Shown: positions 25,705 through 34,298 of the stretch, piece after piece
Position numbering within the stretch: position 1 is the first letter of the stretch
How the letters are laid out: each line of letters opens with the position of its first letter
Source of the DNA: Pelatocladus maniniholoensis HA4357-MV3
GTDB lineage: Bacteria > Cyanobacteriota > Cyanobacteriia > Cyanobacteriales > Nostocaceae
Direction: 5' to 3'
Assembly: GCA_019359115.1 (NCBI GenBank)
Contig: JAHHHW010000119.1
Span: forward strand, 1 to 64,000
Length of the DNA stretch: 64,000 bases
Program-made: the position numbers and the translations under genes
Notes under the pieces: model-generated
The model's input: the letters and a program-made list of their open reading frames with translations, nothing else
What the model was told of the DNA's origin: nothing
The model's database searches: none

Positions 25705-28683
25705 ATGTTAACAGAATCAAACAATAACGGTCAAGAAGTAACATCTCGTAACAATTCTGAAACCAGCTCACAGCCGGAGCTAAACACAGATTGCAAAGAG
25801 ATTACAGAAACAGATGTCAAAGTGGAAGAAAATGTTGTACGAGATTCTCGAACAATAAGGGATGAGCTTGTAGAGCAAGACTTAAAGACAGATTTTGAAA
25901 ACGGTGAAAATGTTGTTATAGACAATATGGAACAAGAATATTTTACCTCTCCTGAGTACGTGTTAGGTCTCCTCAGAACTCTTCCAAACAGACTCAGATT
26001 CACTCCTGTGGGTTGGAATAAAAATGCCTACTTACCTGAATGGCAAAAATTTCCACTAACAAAAGAAAAAATATATGAAGTCTACGTGAAAGACAGAGGC
26101 TGTGGGGCAATAGGACTAATGGCAGGGGAGGCGTCAGGAGGGTTAGTGTCAGTGGATGAAGATGCCCATCCTCATCACCAAGGTCATTCAATCAAGCAAT
26201 TTATAGAAGAAAAATCGGGACTCCCTTACGAAGAAGCACTACCTCCTACAGTATGCTTTACTTCAGGAAAACCTAATAGGAAAGTCAGCCTTTATCGTGT
26301 CCCCGAAGAATATTGGAGCGCAATTAAATCTACGGATCATGTGACTTTAAGAGGGGAAACTAAGAATGGACAGAGAGAGGTATTAGAACAACTGCAACTG
26401 ATGTGGAATGGTAAACAAAATATCATTGCAGGACATCACCCAGAAACAGGCTACTACAGACCAGTAGAAGGACACGCACCCCACGAGATCGCCTTTGCAG
26501 AAGCACCTACCTGGTTACTTGAACTAATGCTTCCAAAAACTAAGAATCCTAAACAAACTAATGAGACTCTCAATAGTGTTAGTGGAACATGGTCAAATTT
26601 TTTAGTTAATAGTGTGTACCAAACATTAGAGCTTGAATCAGGGTTCACTTGGAATGGGCATAACTTCCATACAGAAGACACCAGAGGGGTCGTAAAAGGC
26701 TGTTGCCCTTGGCACGAGAGCAAATCTGGCACTTCATTTACTGTATGGAGAAGTGAAGGAATAATCCATTGGATGTGTGCAGCAGGATGTGGCAAAGGGG
26801 ATTTAGTGGGGTATCGACACCGGTTAAACGGTGGTGACGGTAAGCCAAAAGGAAAAGACTTTACAGACATAGTTAAAGGACTAGCATCAGAAGCTGGGGT
26901 AGATATGCCAAGAATCGAAAACAAAAAAATAGAGAATAGAGAACTGTCTTTTGAAGAAGCAATGAAAAGGACAGAAGAAATTATTGAGGAATTAGGCGAT
27001 CCTGCGTTGCAGATGTGGGAACTAGAGAAATTAGCTTCCAAATGCTCAAAAGGAATAACTGCCGCAAAACTGAGACAGATGCATCAAATCAGAGTGGACA
27101 ACTTTAGAGAATTTAACCCTAAAGATGTACATGAAATTTTAGCTACTGCACCTGAAACTAGAGAATGGCTTATTGCTGACCTTATATCAAAAGCTACGAC
27201 TATAGTTTTGAATGCAGACGGAGGGGTAGGCAAAACCCTTTTAATCTATGACCTAGTAAAAGCAATCGCAACGGGGAGACGATGGAATGGATTCAATACC
27301 CAAAAGGGTAAGGTATTGATAATCCAAACAGATGAACCAGAAATAGACACGGCAGAGCGTCTAAATATTGCACACTTTGGAGAAGAAGTAGAAACAGGTT
27401 ACGTCAAGTTTGAAACTAACTGGCAGTTTAGCCAAATAAAACAACTAACAAAATGGGTTAAACAAGAAGTACCAAGCCTGGTGGTTATAGACTCTCTTAC
27501 TTCTTGTAACCGCGACACTACGTACGAAGAAAAAGATATTGCATATGCTCGTTGCTTATATGAATTAAGGGACTTAGCTAACGAGTTAGGAATAACTTTT
27601 ATAGTATTACATCACACAAACAAACAAGGTGGTGCAAGAGGGACAACAGGGATTCGGAACAATGTGAGTGAAGTTTGGAATCTACGAAAAGGTGAAACAA
27701 AAGAAAACTTATTACCTCTTCAGCGAGTACTACAGTTTGATAAAAGCCGCAGTGGTTGTGCTGGAAGCATAGTACTAGAGCTTAACCCGGATGATTACTC
27801 CTGGAAGTATCTCAATAAAGTAAACGAACCACAAGGAGGTATGGCTCCTTACCCTGCAAGGCTATTAGGTTTCTTTAATAAGAATCAGGGGACAAAATAT
27901 GACCCGGAAGAATTAGTGGAAATCATTCCAGGAGCCACAAAGGATGCTTGCCGCAAAACCTGTGAACGTCTTTGGAAGAGAGGACATATTAAGAGAGAAG
28001 AAAGGATTAAATCTTTTAATGGACGTAACTATCGTTCTTTTGTATATTACACACCTAATGAATATATAAATTCTCAAAACAAAGGTGAACAAAAGGAGGT
28101 CTTGTCCAGCTTGGAGCTACAACAACGTAATACCAATAGTTTTGAAGCTGGACAAGCATCTGGACAGGAGCCGGACAATCTGGACAAGGATGAACTAGAA
28201 ACGCTACAACAACGTAATACCAATAGTTTTGAAGCTGGACAAGCAAAAAAAGAAGATGTCCAGATACAAAACAAAACAGGTAACGCTTCTCTTGACTTAA
28301 CCTCTTCTGCTATGTCCAGCTCCGAAACGGTTGATATACAAGGGTTGCAGCAAAACCATCAGGGCAACACAGATTCTGTCCAGATGCTGTCCAGCTCCTT
28401 GTCCAGCTCCGAAACGGTTGATATACAAGAGGTTGAGGGGGCATCTGGACAGAATGTAGAAAAAGAGGACAAAAGAAGATTTAAGTGTGGTGGTTTGAGT
28501 TCTATATCAATAGGTGATGATGTGACATACATTGGGGAGAAATTAGCGCAGCAGTTTAAGGAAATTCGTTTGGTGGTTTTAAGTGTGGATGAAGACCGAG
28601 AAACAGCTAGACTTAAAAAAACCAATGGTTATGAAACTGGGGATATCCCCTTAAAGGATTTACGACTGCGAATGGGGTTTTAA
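25705..28683 (+). CDS. Primase/RecA-like replicative ATPase
   Basis: A 992-residue replication protein. After a roughly 80-residue acidic N-terminus, residues about 95-260 resemble a bifunctional primase/polymerase (GCGAIGLMAGEASGGLVSVDED). A zinc-binding CCPWHESKSG...CAAGC segment follows at about 333-360. Residues about 490-720 form a RepA/RecA-type ATPase with Walker A GGVGKT, Walker B PSLVVIDSL and HHTNKQGG. A winged-helix-like stretch lies near 735-790. The tail (about 795-950) is low-complexity with internal repeats that carry the TGTCCAG cluster. Likely initiates element replication after excision. Confidence 0.85.
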   Translation: MLTESNNNGQEVTSRNNSETSSQPELNTDCKEITETDVKVEENVVRDSRTIRDELVEQDLKTDFENGENVVIDNMEQEYFTSPEYVLGLLRTLPNRLRFTPVGWNKNAYLPEWQKFPLTKEKIYEVYVKDRGCGAIGLMAGEASGGLVSVDEDAHPHHQGHSIKQFIEEKSGLPYEEALPPTVCFTSGKPNRKVSLYRVPEEYWSAIKSTDHVTLRGETKNGQREVLEQLQLMWNGKQNIIAGHHPETGYYRPVEGHAPHEIAFAEAPTWLLELMLPKTKNPKQTNETLNSVSGTWSNFLVNSVYQTLELESGFTWNGHNFHTEDTRGVVKGCCPWHESKSGTSFTVWRSEGIIHWMCAAGCGKGDLVGYRHRLNGGDGKPKGKDFTDIVKGLASEAGVDMPRIENKKIENRELSFEEAMKRTEEIIEELGDPALQMWELEKLASKCSKGITAAKLRQMHQIRVDNFREFNPKDVHEILATAPETREWLIADLISKATTIVLNADGGVGKTLLIYDLVKAIATGRRWNGFNTQKGKVLIIQTDEPEIDTAERLNIAHFGEEVETGYVKFETNWQFSQIKQLTKWVKQEVPSLVVIDSLTSCNRDTTYEEKDIAYARCLYELRDLANELGITFIVLHHTNKQGGARGTTGIRNNVSEVWNLRKGETKENLLPLQRVLQFDKSRSGCAGSIVLELNPDDYSWKYLNKVNEPQGGMAPYPARLLGFFNKNQGTKYDPEELVEIIPGATKDACRKTCERLWKRGHIKREERIKSFNGRNYRSFVYYTPNEYINSQNKGEQKEVLSSLELQQRNTNSFEAGQASGQEPDNLDKDELETLQQRNTNSFEAGQAKKEDVQIQNKTGNASLDLTSSAMSSSETVDIQGLQQNHQGNTDSVQMLSSSLSSSETVDIQEVEGASGQNVEKEDKRRFKCGGLSSISIGDDVTYIGEKLAQQFKEIRLVVLSVDEDRETARLKKTNGYETGDIPLKDLRLRMGF
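28103..28451. other. Iteron-like TGTCCAG cluster, candidate origin
   Basis: Eleven exact TGTCCAG/CTGGACA sites and one with a mismatch within 349 bp, in both orientations: 28103, 28148, 28160, 28171 (CCGGACA), 28180, 28235, 28257, 28313, 28377, 28388, 28400 and 28445. The extended consensus is roughly YTTGTCCAGMTSC. Two 43-bp copies (28116-28158 and 28203-28245) and two 30-bp copies (28313-28342 and 28400-28429) also lie here. The sites fall in different codon phases, so the pattern is a DNA signal and not a protein repeat alone. Origins inside initiator genes are known, as in lambda O. Confidence 0.7.
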
Positions 28684-28686
28684 ACA

Positions 28687-29130
28687 GTGGGTAAGGTAAG
28701 GACTGATACAATACCAGCTACAGAGTTGCTTAGAAAAGGGCTAGTTAGGCTAAACGCAGCACTTTCCAGAAGCGGTGATTACGACTTAATAGGAATGGTA
28801 GGTGCGGTTATTTATGCTGGGCAGTACTTTCAACAAGATACAGAGAAAGGTACCCATGTCTACCTGTACTGTCCCAATGAAAGAACCGCTAAATTCCTTT
28901 CGGAGCAAGCAGTGTACCTGTTTCTGAAAATGTTGGCGGTGTTCCCACTAACCCGATTACTCATCAGCACCGTAGACGATCCCATAATTACTGTGCCTGC
29001 GGATGATTGGATAAGTCTTGGAAAACACGAGGTAGAGCCTGATCTATTTGTTGGAGTAGGAACTGTTAAGGGACATCCTAGTTGGCATGTAGTCGTGAAG
29101 CTTGATGAAGACGGTTATTTAATTAGGTAG
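28687..29130 (+). CDS. Unknown 147-residue element protein
   Basis: Starts with GTG three bases after the primase gene stops, so it is translationally coupled to it. The sequence is mixed alpha/beta with VYLYCPNERTAKFLSEQAVYLFLKML and a terminal LVVKLDEDGYLIR-like strand pair. No membrane segment and no domain I recognise. Its tight linkage to the primase suggests a replication accessory role; that is inference. Confidence 0.65.
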   Translation: MGKVRTDTIPATELLRKGLVRLNAALSRSGDYDLIGMVGAVIYAGQYFQQDTEKGTHVYLYCPNERTAKFLSEQAVYLFLKMLAVFPLTRLLISTVDDPIITVPADDWISLGKHEVEPDLFVGVGTVKGHPSWHVVVKLDEDGYLIR

Positions 29131-29136
29131 GTAGTT

Positions 29137-29856
29137 ATGGCTAGATACAAACGATATTGGTATAGAAGCTCAATTTTGCCATCAGTTCTTTATCACTGGG
29201 GTACTTCAGGCATAAAAATTGATGAGCATAAACCACTAGCAGGCTTGGACTGGAAAACAATCATCGAAAACAAAGATTACGAAAAAATTAATCTGTTAGA
29301 CCAGCTAGCTACACAACACATCAAACAGTTTTGGGACAGGTACGAATTAGAGTTACCATTTGCTATCGAACACAAACTAGATCATACGTTCACAGTTGCA
29401 GCTTACTTCAATAAAGCCCACTACATACTACGAACTATAGAAGGTGAAGATGTCTACAAAATAAGAGGTGCTAAGAACTTCGATGACCTCTCCGACCACA
29501 AGAGACATCCCACGTACCAACTGCTGTGGAACATCGTAGAAAACGTTGATGATTTTCCCGAAAGCACCGAATACACCCATACGTCGCTACTCAAGATTGG
29601 CATGTGGTTGGATGCTCAGAAATCTACAGCTTATGAGGCAATTAAAGGCTTAAGACCTGGAGATGAAGTTGTACAGACAAGACAAGCGCGGTACAACAAC
29701 ACGCACATGCCATGCGATAACGTGAGTGAATTCAAACGCCGAAGACAACGTAAAATCGTTGACCACGGTCAAGAAGTACTTTGGTTTGAACGGTACGCCA
29801 AAGAAGGTATTGCAAAAATACATGCACGTATGTTAAATGATACCTTAACGTACTAG
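29137..29856 (+). CDS. Unknown 239-residue element protein
   Basis: Follows the previous gene by six bases. Rich in aromatic and charged residues, with TVAAYFNKAHYILRTIEGEDVYKIRGAKNFDDL and a basic EFKRRRQRKIVDHG stretch near residues 205-218 that could bind nucleic acid. No family recognised. It is the last gene of the primase operon; GC-rich inverted repeats follow. Confidence 0.65.
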   Translation: MARYKRYWYRSSILPSVLYHWGTSGIKIDEHKPLAGLDWKTIIENKDYEKINLLDQLATQHIKQFWDRYELELPFAIEHKLDHTFTVAAYFNKAHYILRTIEGEDVYKIRGAKNFDDLSDHKRHPTYQLLWNIVENVDDFPESTEYTHTSLLKIGMWLDAQKSTAYEAIKGLRPGDEVVQTRQARYNNTHMPCDNVSEFKRRRQRKIVDHGQEVLWFERYAKEGIAKIHARMLNDTLTY

Positions 29857-29869
29857 TAATAATACTCGG

Positions 29870-29975
29870 GGCTGCCCCTGCCACTAAAAAAAAAGTAGGG
29901 GGGGCAACGTATAGTGTACATTCTTACCCCACAAGGGTTCCAGCCGCTCTGCTCCGTAGTGGGGTTATGTGAAAT
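29870..29975 (+). terminator. GC-rich inverted repeats ending primase operon
   Basis: TGCCCC...GGGGGCA around an A9 tract (about 29874-29909), and ACCCCA...TGGGGT with flanking C/G runs (about 29926-29966). These stand out in AT-rich element DNA and follow the operon end. One or both probably terminate it. Confidence 0.5.
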
Positions 29976-30073
29976 TAAGAAAAAGAAAAACACGCACGTA
30001 TCTTAAGATGCTCACCCCAACATCATGCATTTGTTCTTCCAACAGTTCATGAAGTACTAAATTATGGATACCG

Positions 30074-30367
30074 ATGAGGATGTCAATGAATCGAAAGTTG
30101 CTTAATCTAATGCTCTACGCAATTTTGGACACTACCGCACATAAGGTTAAGTTGGGCATATCAAACAATCCCAGCCGTAGGCTACGTTGTCTACAAACAG
30201 GCAATTCCAGCAAGCTTCAGTTGTTATGGGTTATCGATGGATTTGGGCGTACAGAGGAACGTAAGCTGCATCATGCACTAGCCAGGTATCGCGTGGGTGG
30301 AGAATGGTTTGATGAGAAGGTGTTACAGTTCTTAAATCCAACTTCAGCCCACATCATAATTGCGTAG
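30074..30367 (+). CDS. GIY-YIG nuclease-like protein (T5orf172/MUG113 type)
   Basis: A 97-residue protein; ATGs at 30074, 30080 and 30086 are possible starts. The core LYAILDTTAHKVKLGISNNPSRRLRCLQTGNS is the GIY-YIG-like strand and Arg helix, followed by TEERKLHHALARYRVGGEWFDE with the Glu expected for metal binding. Such small domains occur in phages as stand-alone nucleases or fused to antirepressors, which fits the antirepressor array just downstream. A strong terminator follows at 30398. Confidence 0.75.
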   Translation: MRMSMNRKLLNLMLYAILDTTAHKVKLGISNNPSRRLRCLQTGNSSKLQLLWVIDGFGRTEERKLHHALARYRVGGEWFDEKVLQFLNPTSAHIIIA

Positions 30368-30397
30368 AATAGTGCATATGAACTCGTAATCGTTTGT

Positions 30398-30437
30398 ACC
30401 ACCTGGAAGCACTCTTCAAACTTCTAGGTGGTTTTTT
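30398..30437 (+). terminator. Terminator after GIY-YIG gene
   Basis: ACCACCTGGAAG pairs with CTTCTAGGTGGT (one mismatched pair), 11-nt loop, then TTTTTT. Confidence 0.85.
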
Positions 30438-30448
30438 AGGTATATTTA

Positions 30449-30708
30449 ACGTGCGCTGTAAGCCTCTACAAGCCCTCTTAAATCATCAAGCATAGTAATC
30501 TATCATTTACGAAAAACGCTCTGATTTGCCTCTGTACGCTCCTTCCTGGACAACCCTTATAGAACAAGCGTTTGGACAGTTGTATTTTGAAAATACATCT
30601 GTAATAAACAAAGTTGGCGCGGTAAATAATGTTACTTTTGCGTACTTAACAGAAGATCAAGCGTACTTCGTGATGACACTGAGTAAACATACTGAAGGTA
30701 AAGTTTAA
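30449..30708 (+). pseudogene. Fused remnants of antirepressor and Rha genes
   Basis: 30449-30511 repeats 32541-32603 almost exactly and reads VRCKPLQALLNHQA-stop, the C-terminus of the BRO-N gene at 31891. The frame from 30526 then reads FGQLYFENTSVINKVG and LTEDQAYFVMTLSKHTE, matching the middle of the Rha-type protein at 31455 (LTEDQAYFVVTLSRN). Neither remnant has its own proper start, and the Rha piece lacks its C-terminal half. This is the debris of an older cassette duplication. Confidence 0.75.
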
Positions 30709-30721
30709 GGAGGAAGAGAAT

Positions 30722-31441
30722 ATGTCTGCAATAGCTCATTTACCAGAAGATATTCGCAAAGAATTTGAAGTTAAAGATGATGGGAGAGTTGTTTGTAAGA
30801 GTTGGAGAGCGTTAGGTAGGTTGTGTGGTGTTAGTCATACAGTCTTTACAGATATGAGGAAAGAGGCAGGTAGATTACCGTATAAAATACTGGTCGCGGA
30901 TTCACTACCAAAATCGCTAGAACCATTAGCTGGTATGGATTTAAGGGTGGTCGCAGAAATTAACGAAGTTACAATTTCATGTTTTGTTAATTATTTCGCT
31001 TGGGAATCATCAGCTCTAATGACACAGCTAAATCAACAGCACTAGCACTACAAGCAGTGGGTGTTAGAGCTTGGATACAAGAAGAACTGGGTTGGAAGAA
31101 ACCACTGTATCACGTAGATTCAGACTACTTGTATAATGCCCAAAATTTAGGCTCCGAAGATATACTCAATGAGTTTGGGTTTTATCAAGCACTAAGTTCT
31201 AGTAACAAACCTAAAGCTAAATCATTCCAGAAGTGGGTGTATGAGAAGGTACTACACGTTGTTCAAATGTGGTCAACCATTTCAGCTTAAAAATGGCTGA
31301 ACTCCAGACACCATGAGGGTTACAAGGGGTCAACCTTATCCCAGCAAAGCTAGTTTTTAGATGGTTAATGAAAGACAATCCAGAACTTGCACTGGCAATG
31401 GCTGAGGCAGCGTACTTAGTCATATACCCAGATAAACAATA
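30722..31441 (+). pseudogene. Antirepressor-like gene broken by frameshifts
   Basis: The first part reads MSAIAHLPEDIRKEFEVKDD to NYFAWESS (30722 to about 31015). The next frame continues with NDTAKSTALALQAVGVRAWIQEELG up to 31287, and a third frame gives LIPAKLVFRWLMKDNPELAL and ends AAYLVIYPDKQ at 31441. The order follows a contiguous phage-associated protein, so at least two frame changes and an in-frame stop have hit it. No slippery heptamer is at the breaks. The AGGAGGAAGAGAAT leader and MSAI start match the neighbouring genes. Confidence 0.7.
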
Positions 31442-31454
31442 GGAGGAAGATAAT

Positions 31455-31877
31455 ATGTCTGCAATAGAAGTAGTACAACGTGGTGATTCACTAGTAGTTG
31501 ATTCAAGATTGATAGCTGATGAACTAGAGATACAGAATCGTTCAATAGAACGAACTGTAGAGATGTACCGTGGAGAAATAGAAAATAATTTTGGATTAGT
31601 AATAACCGAATCAGTATGTGATCAAACTAAATTTGGTAGTGATACATACCGATACTGGTATTGGCTAACAGAAGACCAAGCGTATTTTGTAGTTACCCTT
31701 AGTCGTAACTCAGAAATAGTTATACAAGCTAAAGCAAACCTTGTTAAAGCATTCTCTAAGGCTAGAAAACAAGAACCTGTTGATGTGTTTGCTGAACTGT
31801 GTTCGATGTCAAGAGAAGTTCTTGAGTTCAAAGTAACTGAAGCAGCGTACTTAGTAATTTACCCAGATAAACAATAG
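31455..31877 (+). CDS. Rha-family phage regulatory protein
   Basis: A 140-residue protein whose residues 10-100 match the pRha domain: LVVDSRLIADELEIQNRSI, VEMYRGEIENNFG, and WLTEDQAYFVVTLSRN. Rha proteins are phage regulators that interfere with infection when host factors are lacking. The C-terminal AAYLVIYPDKQ is shared with the broken gene upstream. Ribosome-binding site AGGAGGAAGATAAT is part of the repeated leader described in the findings. Confidence 0.82.
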   Translation: MSAIEVVQRGDSLVVDSRLIADELEIQNRSIERTVEMYRGEIENNFGLVITESVCDQTKFGSDTYRYWYWLTEDQAYFVVTLSRNSEIVIQAKANLVKAFSKARKQEPVDVFAELCSMSREVLEFKVTEAAYLVIYPDKQ

Positions 31878-31890
31878 GAAGGAAGATAAT

Positions 31891-32586
31891 ATGTCTGCAA
31901 TAATGCCATTTGTATATGATGGTTTTGAAGTACGTGTAGTATTGATTGATGATGAGCTTTGGTTTGTTGGTAAGGATGTTGCAGGAGTATTGGGGTATGT
32001 TAAACCAGAAAATGCTATAGCAACTCATGTAGACCAAGAAGATAAAACCACTACCCCAAAACAAGGTGGTGGTTTTTACTCACTGATTAATGAGTCAGGA
32101 CTGTATGCATTAGTATTTGGTAGTCGGCTTGAATCGGCTAAGAAGTTTAAGAAGTGGGTAACATCTGAGGTACTACCTACCATTCGTAAGACTGGTAGCT
32201 ACGGGAAACCAAAGGACTTACTAGTTCAACTACAAGAAGCATCAAAAAACGAGATTATTGTCAAATTCCTTGAAGCTGGAATTGTAATTAAAAATTTACA
32301 GGAGGAGGTTGAACAAAAAACACAAGAGGTTAAACAAAAAGAACAGAAGATTGAGGAGCAGGCACCTAAGGTATTCTTAGCCGATCAATACATATCTACA
32401 GACGGGTTGACGACGTTCACTAATTTCTGCAAGGACTTGAACTTACCGGTCAACAAGTTCTGTCAGTACTTACGTGATTACAAGTACTACTACAAGAAGT
32501 CGGCTAGGAGAGGTGAACCACCAGCCGTAGGCATAAATTATGTGCGCTGTAAGCCTCTACAAGCCCTCTTAAATCATCAGGCATAG
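31891..32586 (+). CDS. BRO-N phage antirepressor
   Basis: A 231-residue protein. BRO-N domain at 1-105 (FEVRVVLIDDELWFVGKDVAGVLGY and KFKKWVTSEVLPTIRKTGSYG), a coiled-coil linker at about 115-155 (QEEVEQKTQEVKQKEQKIEE), and an ANT/KilAC-like C-terminal DNA-binding part (STDGLTTFTNFCKDLNLPVNKFCQYLRD). Such proteins lift repression during phage or satellite induction. It starts 13 bases after the Rha stop with the same AGGAAGATAAT leader. Its 3' end is duplicated at 30449-30511. Confidence 0.9.
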   Translation: MSAIMPFVYDGFEVRVVLIDDELWFVGKDVAGVLGYVKPENAIATHVDQEDKTTTPKQGGGFYSLINESGLYALVFGSRLESAKKFKKWVTSEVLPTIRKTGSYGKPKDLLVQLQEASKNEIIVKFLEAGIVIKNLQEEVEQKTQEVKQKEQKIEEQAPKVFLADQYISTDGLTTFTNFCKDLNLPVNKFCQYLRDYKYYYKKSARRGEPPAVGINYVRCKPLQALLNHQA

Positions 32587-32672
32587 GAATATATCATTTA
32601 CTAAAACATAGCGCTAGAAGCCAACTATAGGTAATGATTGTAGTATGTCAGTTTATAGTGTGTGAGACATCC

Positions 32673-32966
32673 ATGTCAGCAATTAGTAAGAAATCGCGTG
32701 AGTTCGTAGACAAACTAAATGGTTGGGAGTTGGCGTACGGTAAGGGTGAGCTTGAATCACTTGTAATTAAGCTCGTACATAAGAAGCGCAGGTTTTTTCA
32801 AATTCCAATTGCACAGATTTATAAACATATTGATGCATACTTCTGGATAGACCACCTAAGCGAGAAGGCATGGGCAACTGATGAGGATTTAGAGGAGCTA
32901 GCTGAATTTTTTGATTTCTACTTAGCCACCTCTCGAAATGCCAAGCTATACGGAGAAAAAAGGTAA
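32673..32966 (+). CDS. Unknown 97-residue protein, MSAI start
   Basis: An ATG at 32673 gives MSAISKKSREFVDKLNGWEL, sharing the MSAI start of the genes before it; a start 13 codons upstream is possible. The protein is alpha-helical with ELESLVIKLVHKKRRFFQIPIAQIYKHIDAYFW and an acidic EDLEELAEFFDF segment. No domain recognised. It overlaps the first DUF559 gene by one base (TAATG), so the products may act together. Confidence 0.6.
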   Translation: MSAISKKSREFVDKLNGWELAYGKGELESLVIKLVHKKRRFFQIPIAQIYKHIDAYFWIDHLSEKAWATDEDLEELAEFFDFYLATSRNAKLYGEKR

Positions 32967-33349
32967 TGCCAACAATCTATAAGTTTTCAGATGGTCGTCG
33001 TCGTACAGGTGGTCAACCGTGGACAGATTGCGAAGGGATATTATTTAATGCATTACTTCATGAACACTATCGTTTTGGCTGTAATGTAGCTGTATCAGGT
33101 AAAATCGTTGATTTTAGGTTCTATGGCACTCCTCTACTTATTGAACTTCATGGCTCCATCCATAAGAATCCAGACAAACAAAAGCTAGATGAAGCTAAAC
33201 GTATATATTTAGAGTCTAAGGGGTACACAATCCTATATTTAACCAATAAACAGGTATTAACAGACCTGGATGAGTGTCTCAATACTATTCGTGAAGCATA
33301 CTTACCGTTTGTCCCACACGTCAAACTAAGTAGACGCGATTGTGTCTGA
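32966..33349 (+). CDS. DUF559-type endonuclease-like protein 1
   Basis: A 127-residue PD-(D/E)xK/Vsr-like fold: PWTDCEGILFNALL, KIVDFRFYGTPLLIELHGSIHKN, then LDEAKRIYLESKGYTILYLTNKQVL. The D-x(n)-ELHGS block matches the catalytic Asp and Glu region, though the usual E-x-DG reads ELHG. It is coupled to the upstream gene and overlaps its paralogue by eight bases. Small stand-alone nucleases of this kind occur in mobile elements, with roles in recombination, packaging or defence; the role here is open. Confidence 0.72.
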   Translation: MPTIYKFSDGRRRTGGQPWTDCEGILFNALLHEHYRFGCNVAVSGKIVDFRFYGTPLLIELHGSIHKNPDKQKLDEAKRIYLESKGYTILYLTNKQVLTDLDECLNTIREAYLPFVPHVKLSRRDCV

Positions 33350-33752
33350 AGCGAACCCAATTAAGATATACAAGATAAAACCTGAACCACAGGAGTTCTT
33401 ACCAATGCCTAGTACTGTCCGCTACGATAAGGTGACTAGTAAACGACTGTACCACCCATGGACAGAGTGTGAATCAATATTATCTAAAGCACTTATTAAT
33501 GCTGACATCAACTTTACTTGTCACGTACCTATAGATGGCGAGATAGCTGATTTCGTATTTACAGGTAGTGACCTTATAGTTGAGGTAGACGGCAGTTACT
33601 ATCACAGTCAACATAAGAAACTGCTGGATGAGCAAAAGCACGCCTATCTAGAGAGCAAAGGTTTTACCGTCATACATTTTACAAATAGGGCTGTACGCGA
33701 GTCTACACGTGGTGTAGTTGCAGCTATAAGAAGACACTTAAGTCTGTCCTAA
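33342..33752 (+). CDS. DUF559-type endonuclease-like protein 2
   Basis: A 136-residue paralogue of the previous gene with an intact motif: PWTECESILSKALI, EIADFVFTGSDLIVEVDGSYYHSQ, and LDEQKHAYLESKGFTVIHFTN. Here D and E-V-D are conserved as expected for a catalytic nuclease. It starts at a GTG inside the end of the first gene. About 25 extra N-terminal residues distinguish it. The pair arose by tandem duplication and diverged, with copy 1 probably altered at the active site. Confidence 0.75.
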   Translation: MSEANPIKIYKIKPEPQEFLPMPSTVRYDKVTSKRLYHPWTECESILSKALINADINFTCHVPIDGEIADFVFTGSDLIVEVDGSYYHSQHKKLLDEQKHAYLESKGFTVIHFTNRAVRESTRGVVAAIRRHLSLS

Positions 33753-34298
33753 GTATTTGTTACTATTTAAATATAAAGTTGCATACGTATGTTAGCTTGC
33801 TACGCTTAGTACTTAAAACTAGTAGTGTTCTAGTGTCAATATTTTTCTTGTGTAGTACATATAGAAAGCGTAAGGCGTACCCCCCGGTAGGCGTACATGA
33901 ATAACTGAGGTGTTCATAAGATTCAGCGTACTTATGAGAGCAGGTGTACGTCTAGAACTATTGATGTATAAGGGTTTCTCAATAAGCTTATCATCTATGC
34001 TCATCCGACAGTCGGGTATCTACCGTATAAGGTATATATTAACAGCTTATTACGCATACGATAACAGCTTATGCTTACATACTAATAGTTGGTACTACTA
34101 AGTTATTACTACTAAATTGTTAGCAGTATGTCCATCTTAAGTAAGATGATACTAAAAAATATGATAACCATTCTCATTCGTATGTCACGAATATGCTCAA
34201 ATATGTGTAAATAATAAGGTTAAGGATAGGTAGAGGACTCCACCAACAACAGGAGAGAGTAGGGATAATAGTACTAATAACTTAATATAAATAGTATT
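33753..34298. other. 546-bp non-coding gap in element
   Basis: The largest gap in an otherwise tightly packed element. It holds a perfect 7-bp palindrome CATCTTA-AG-TAAGATG (34133-34148), a direct repeat AACAGCTTAT (34041 and 34063) and a GGCGTAC pair near 33873 and 33888. Short frames here have no start signals. It could hold a promoter with operators, an RNA or a packaging site. Confidence 0.5.

Noticed and set aside
31217-31423. Minus-strand ORF over the broken antirepressor
   Set aside because: Shadow of the decayed plus-strand gene, with no features of its own.
33910-34101. 63-codon ORF in the element gap
   Set aside because: No start signal, no domain, and the direct repeats within it argue for non-coding DNA.
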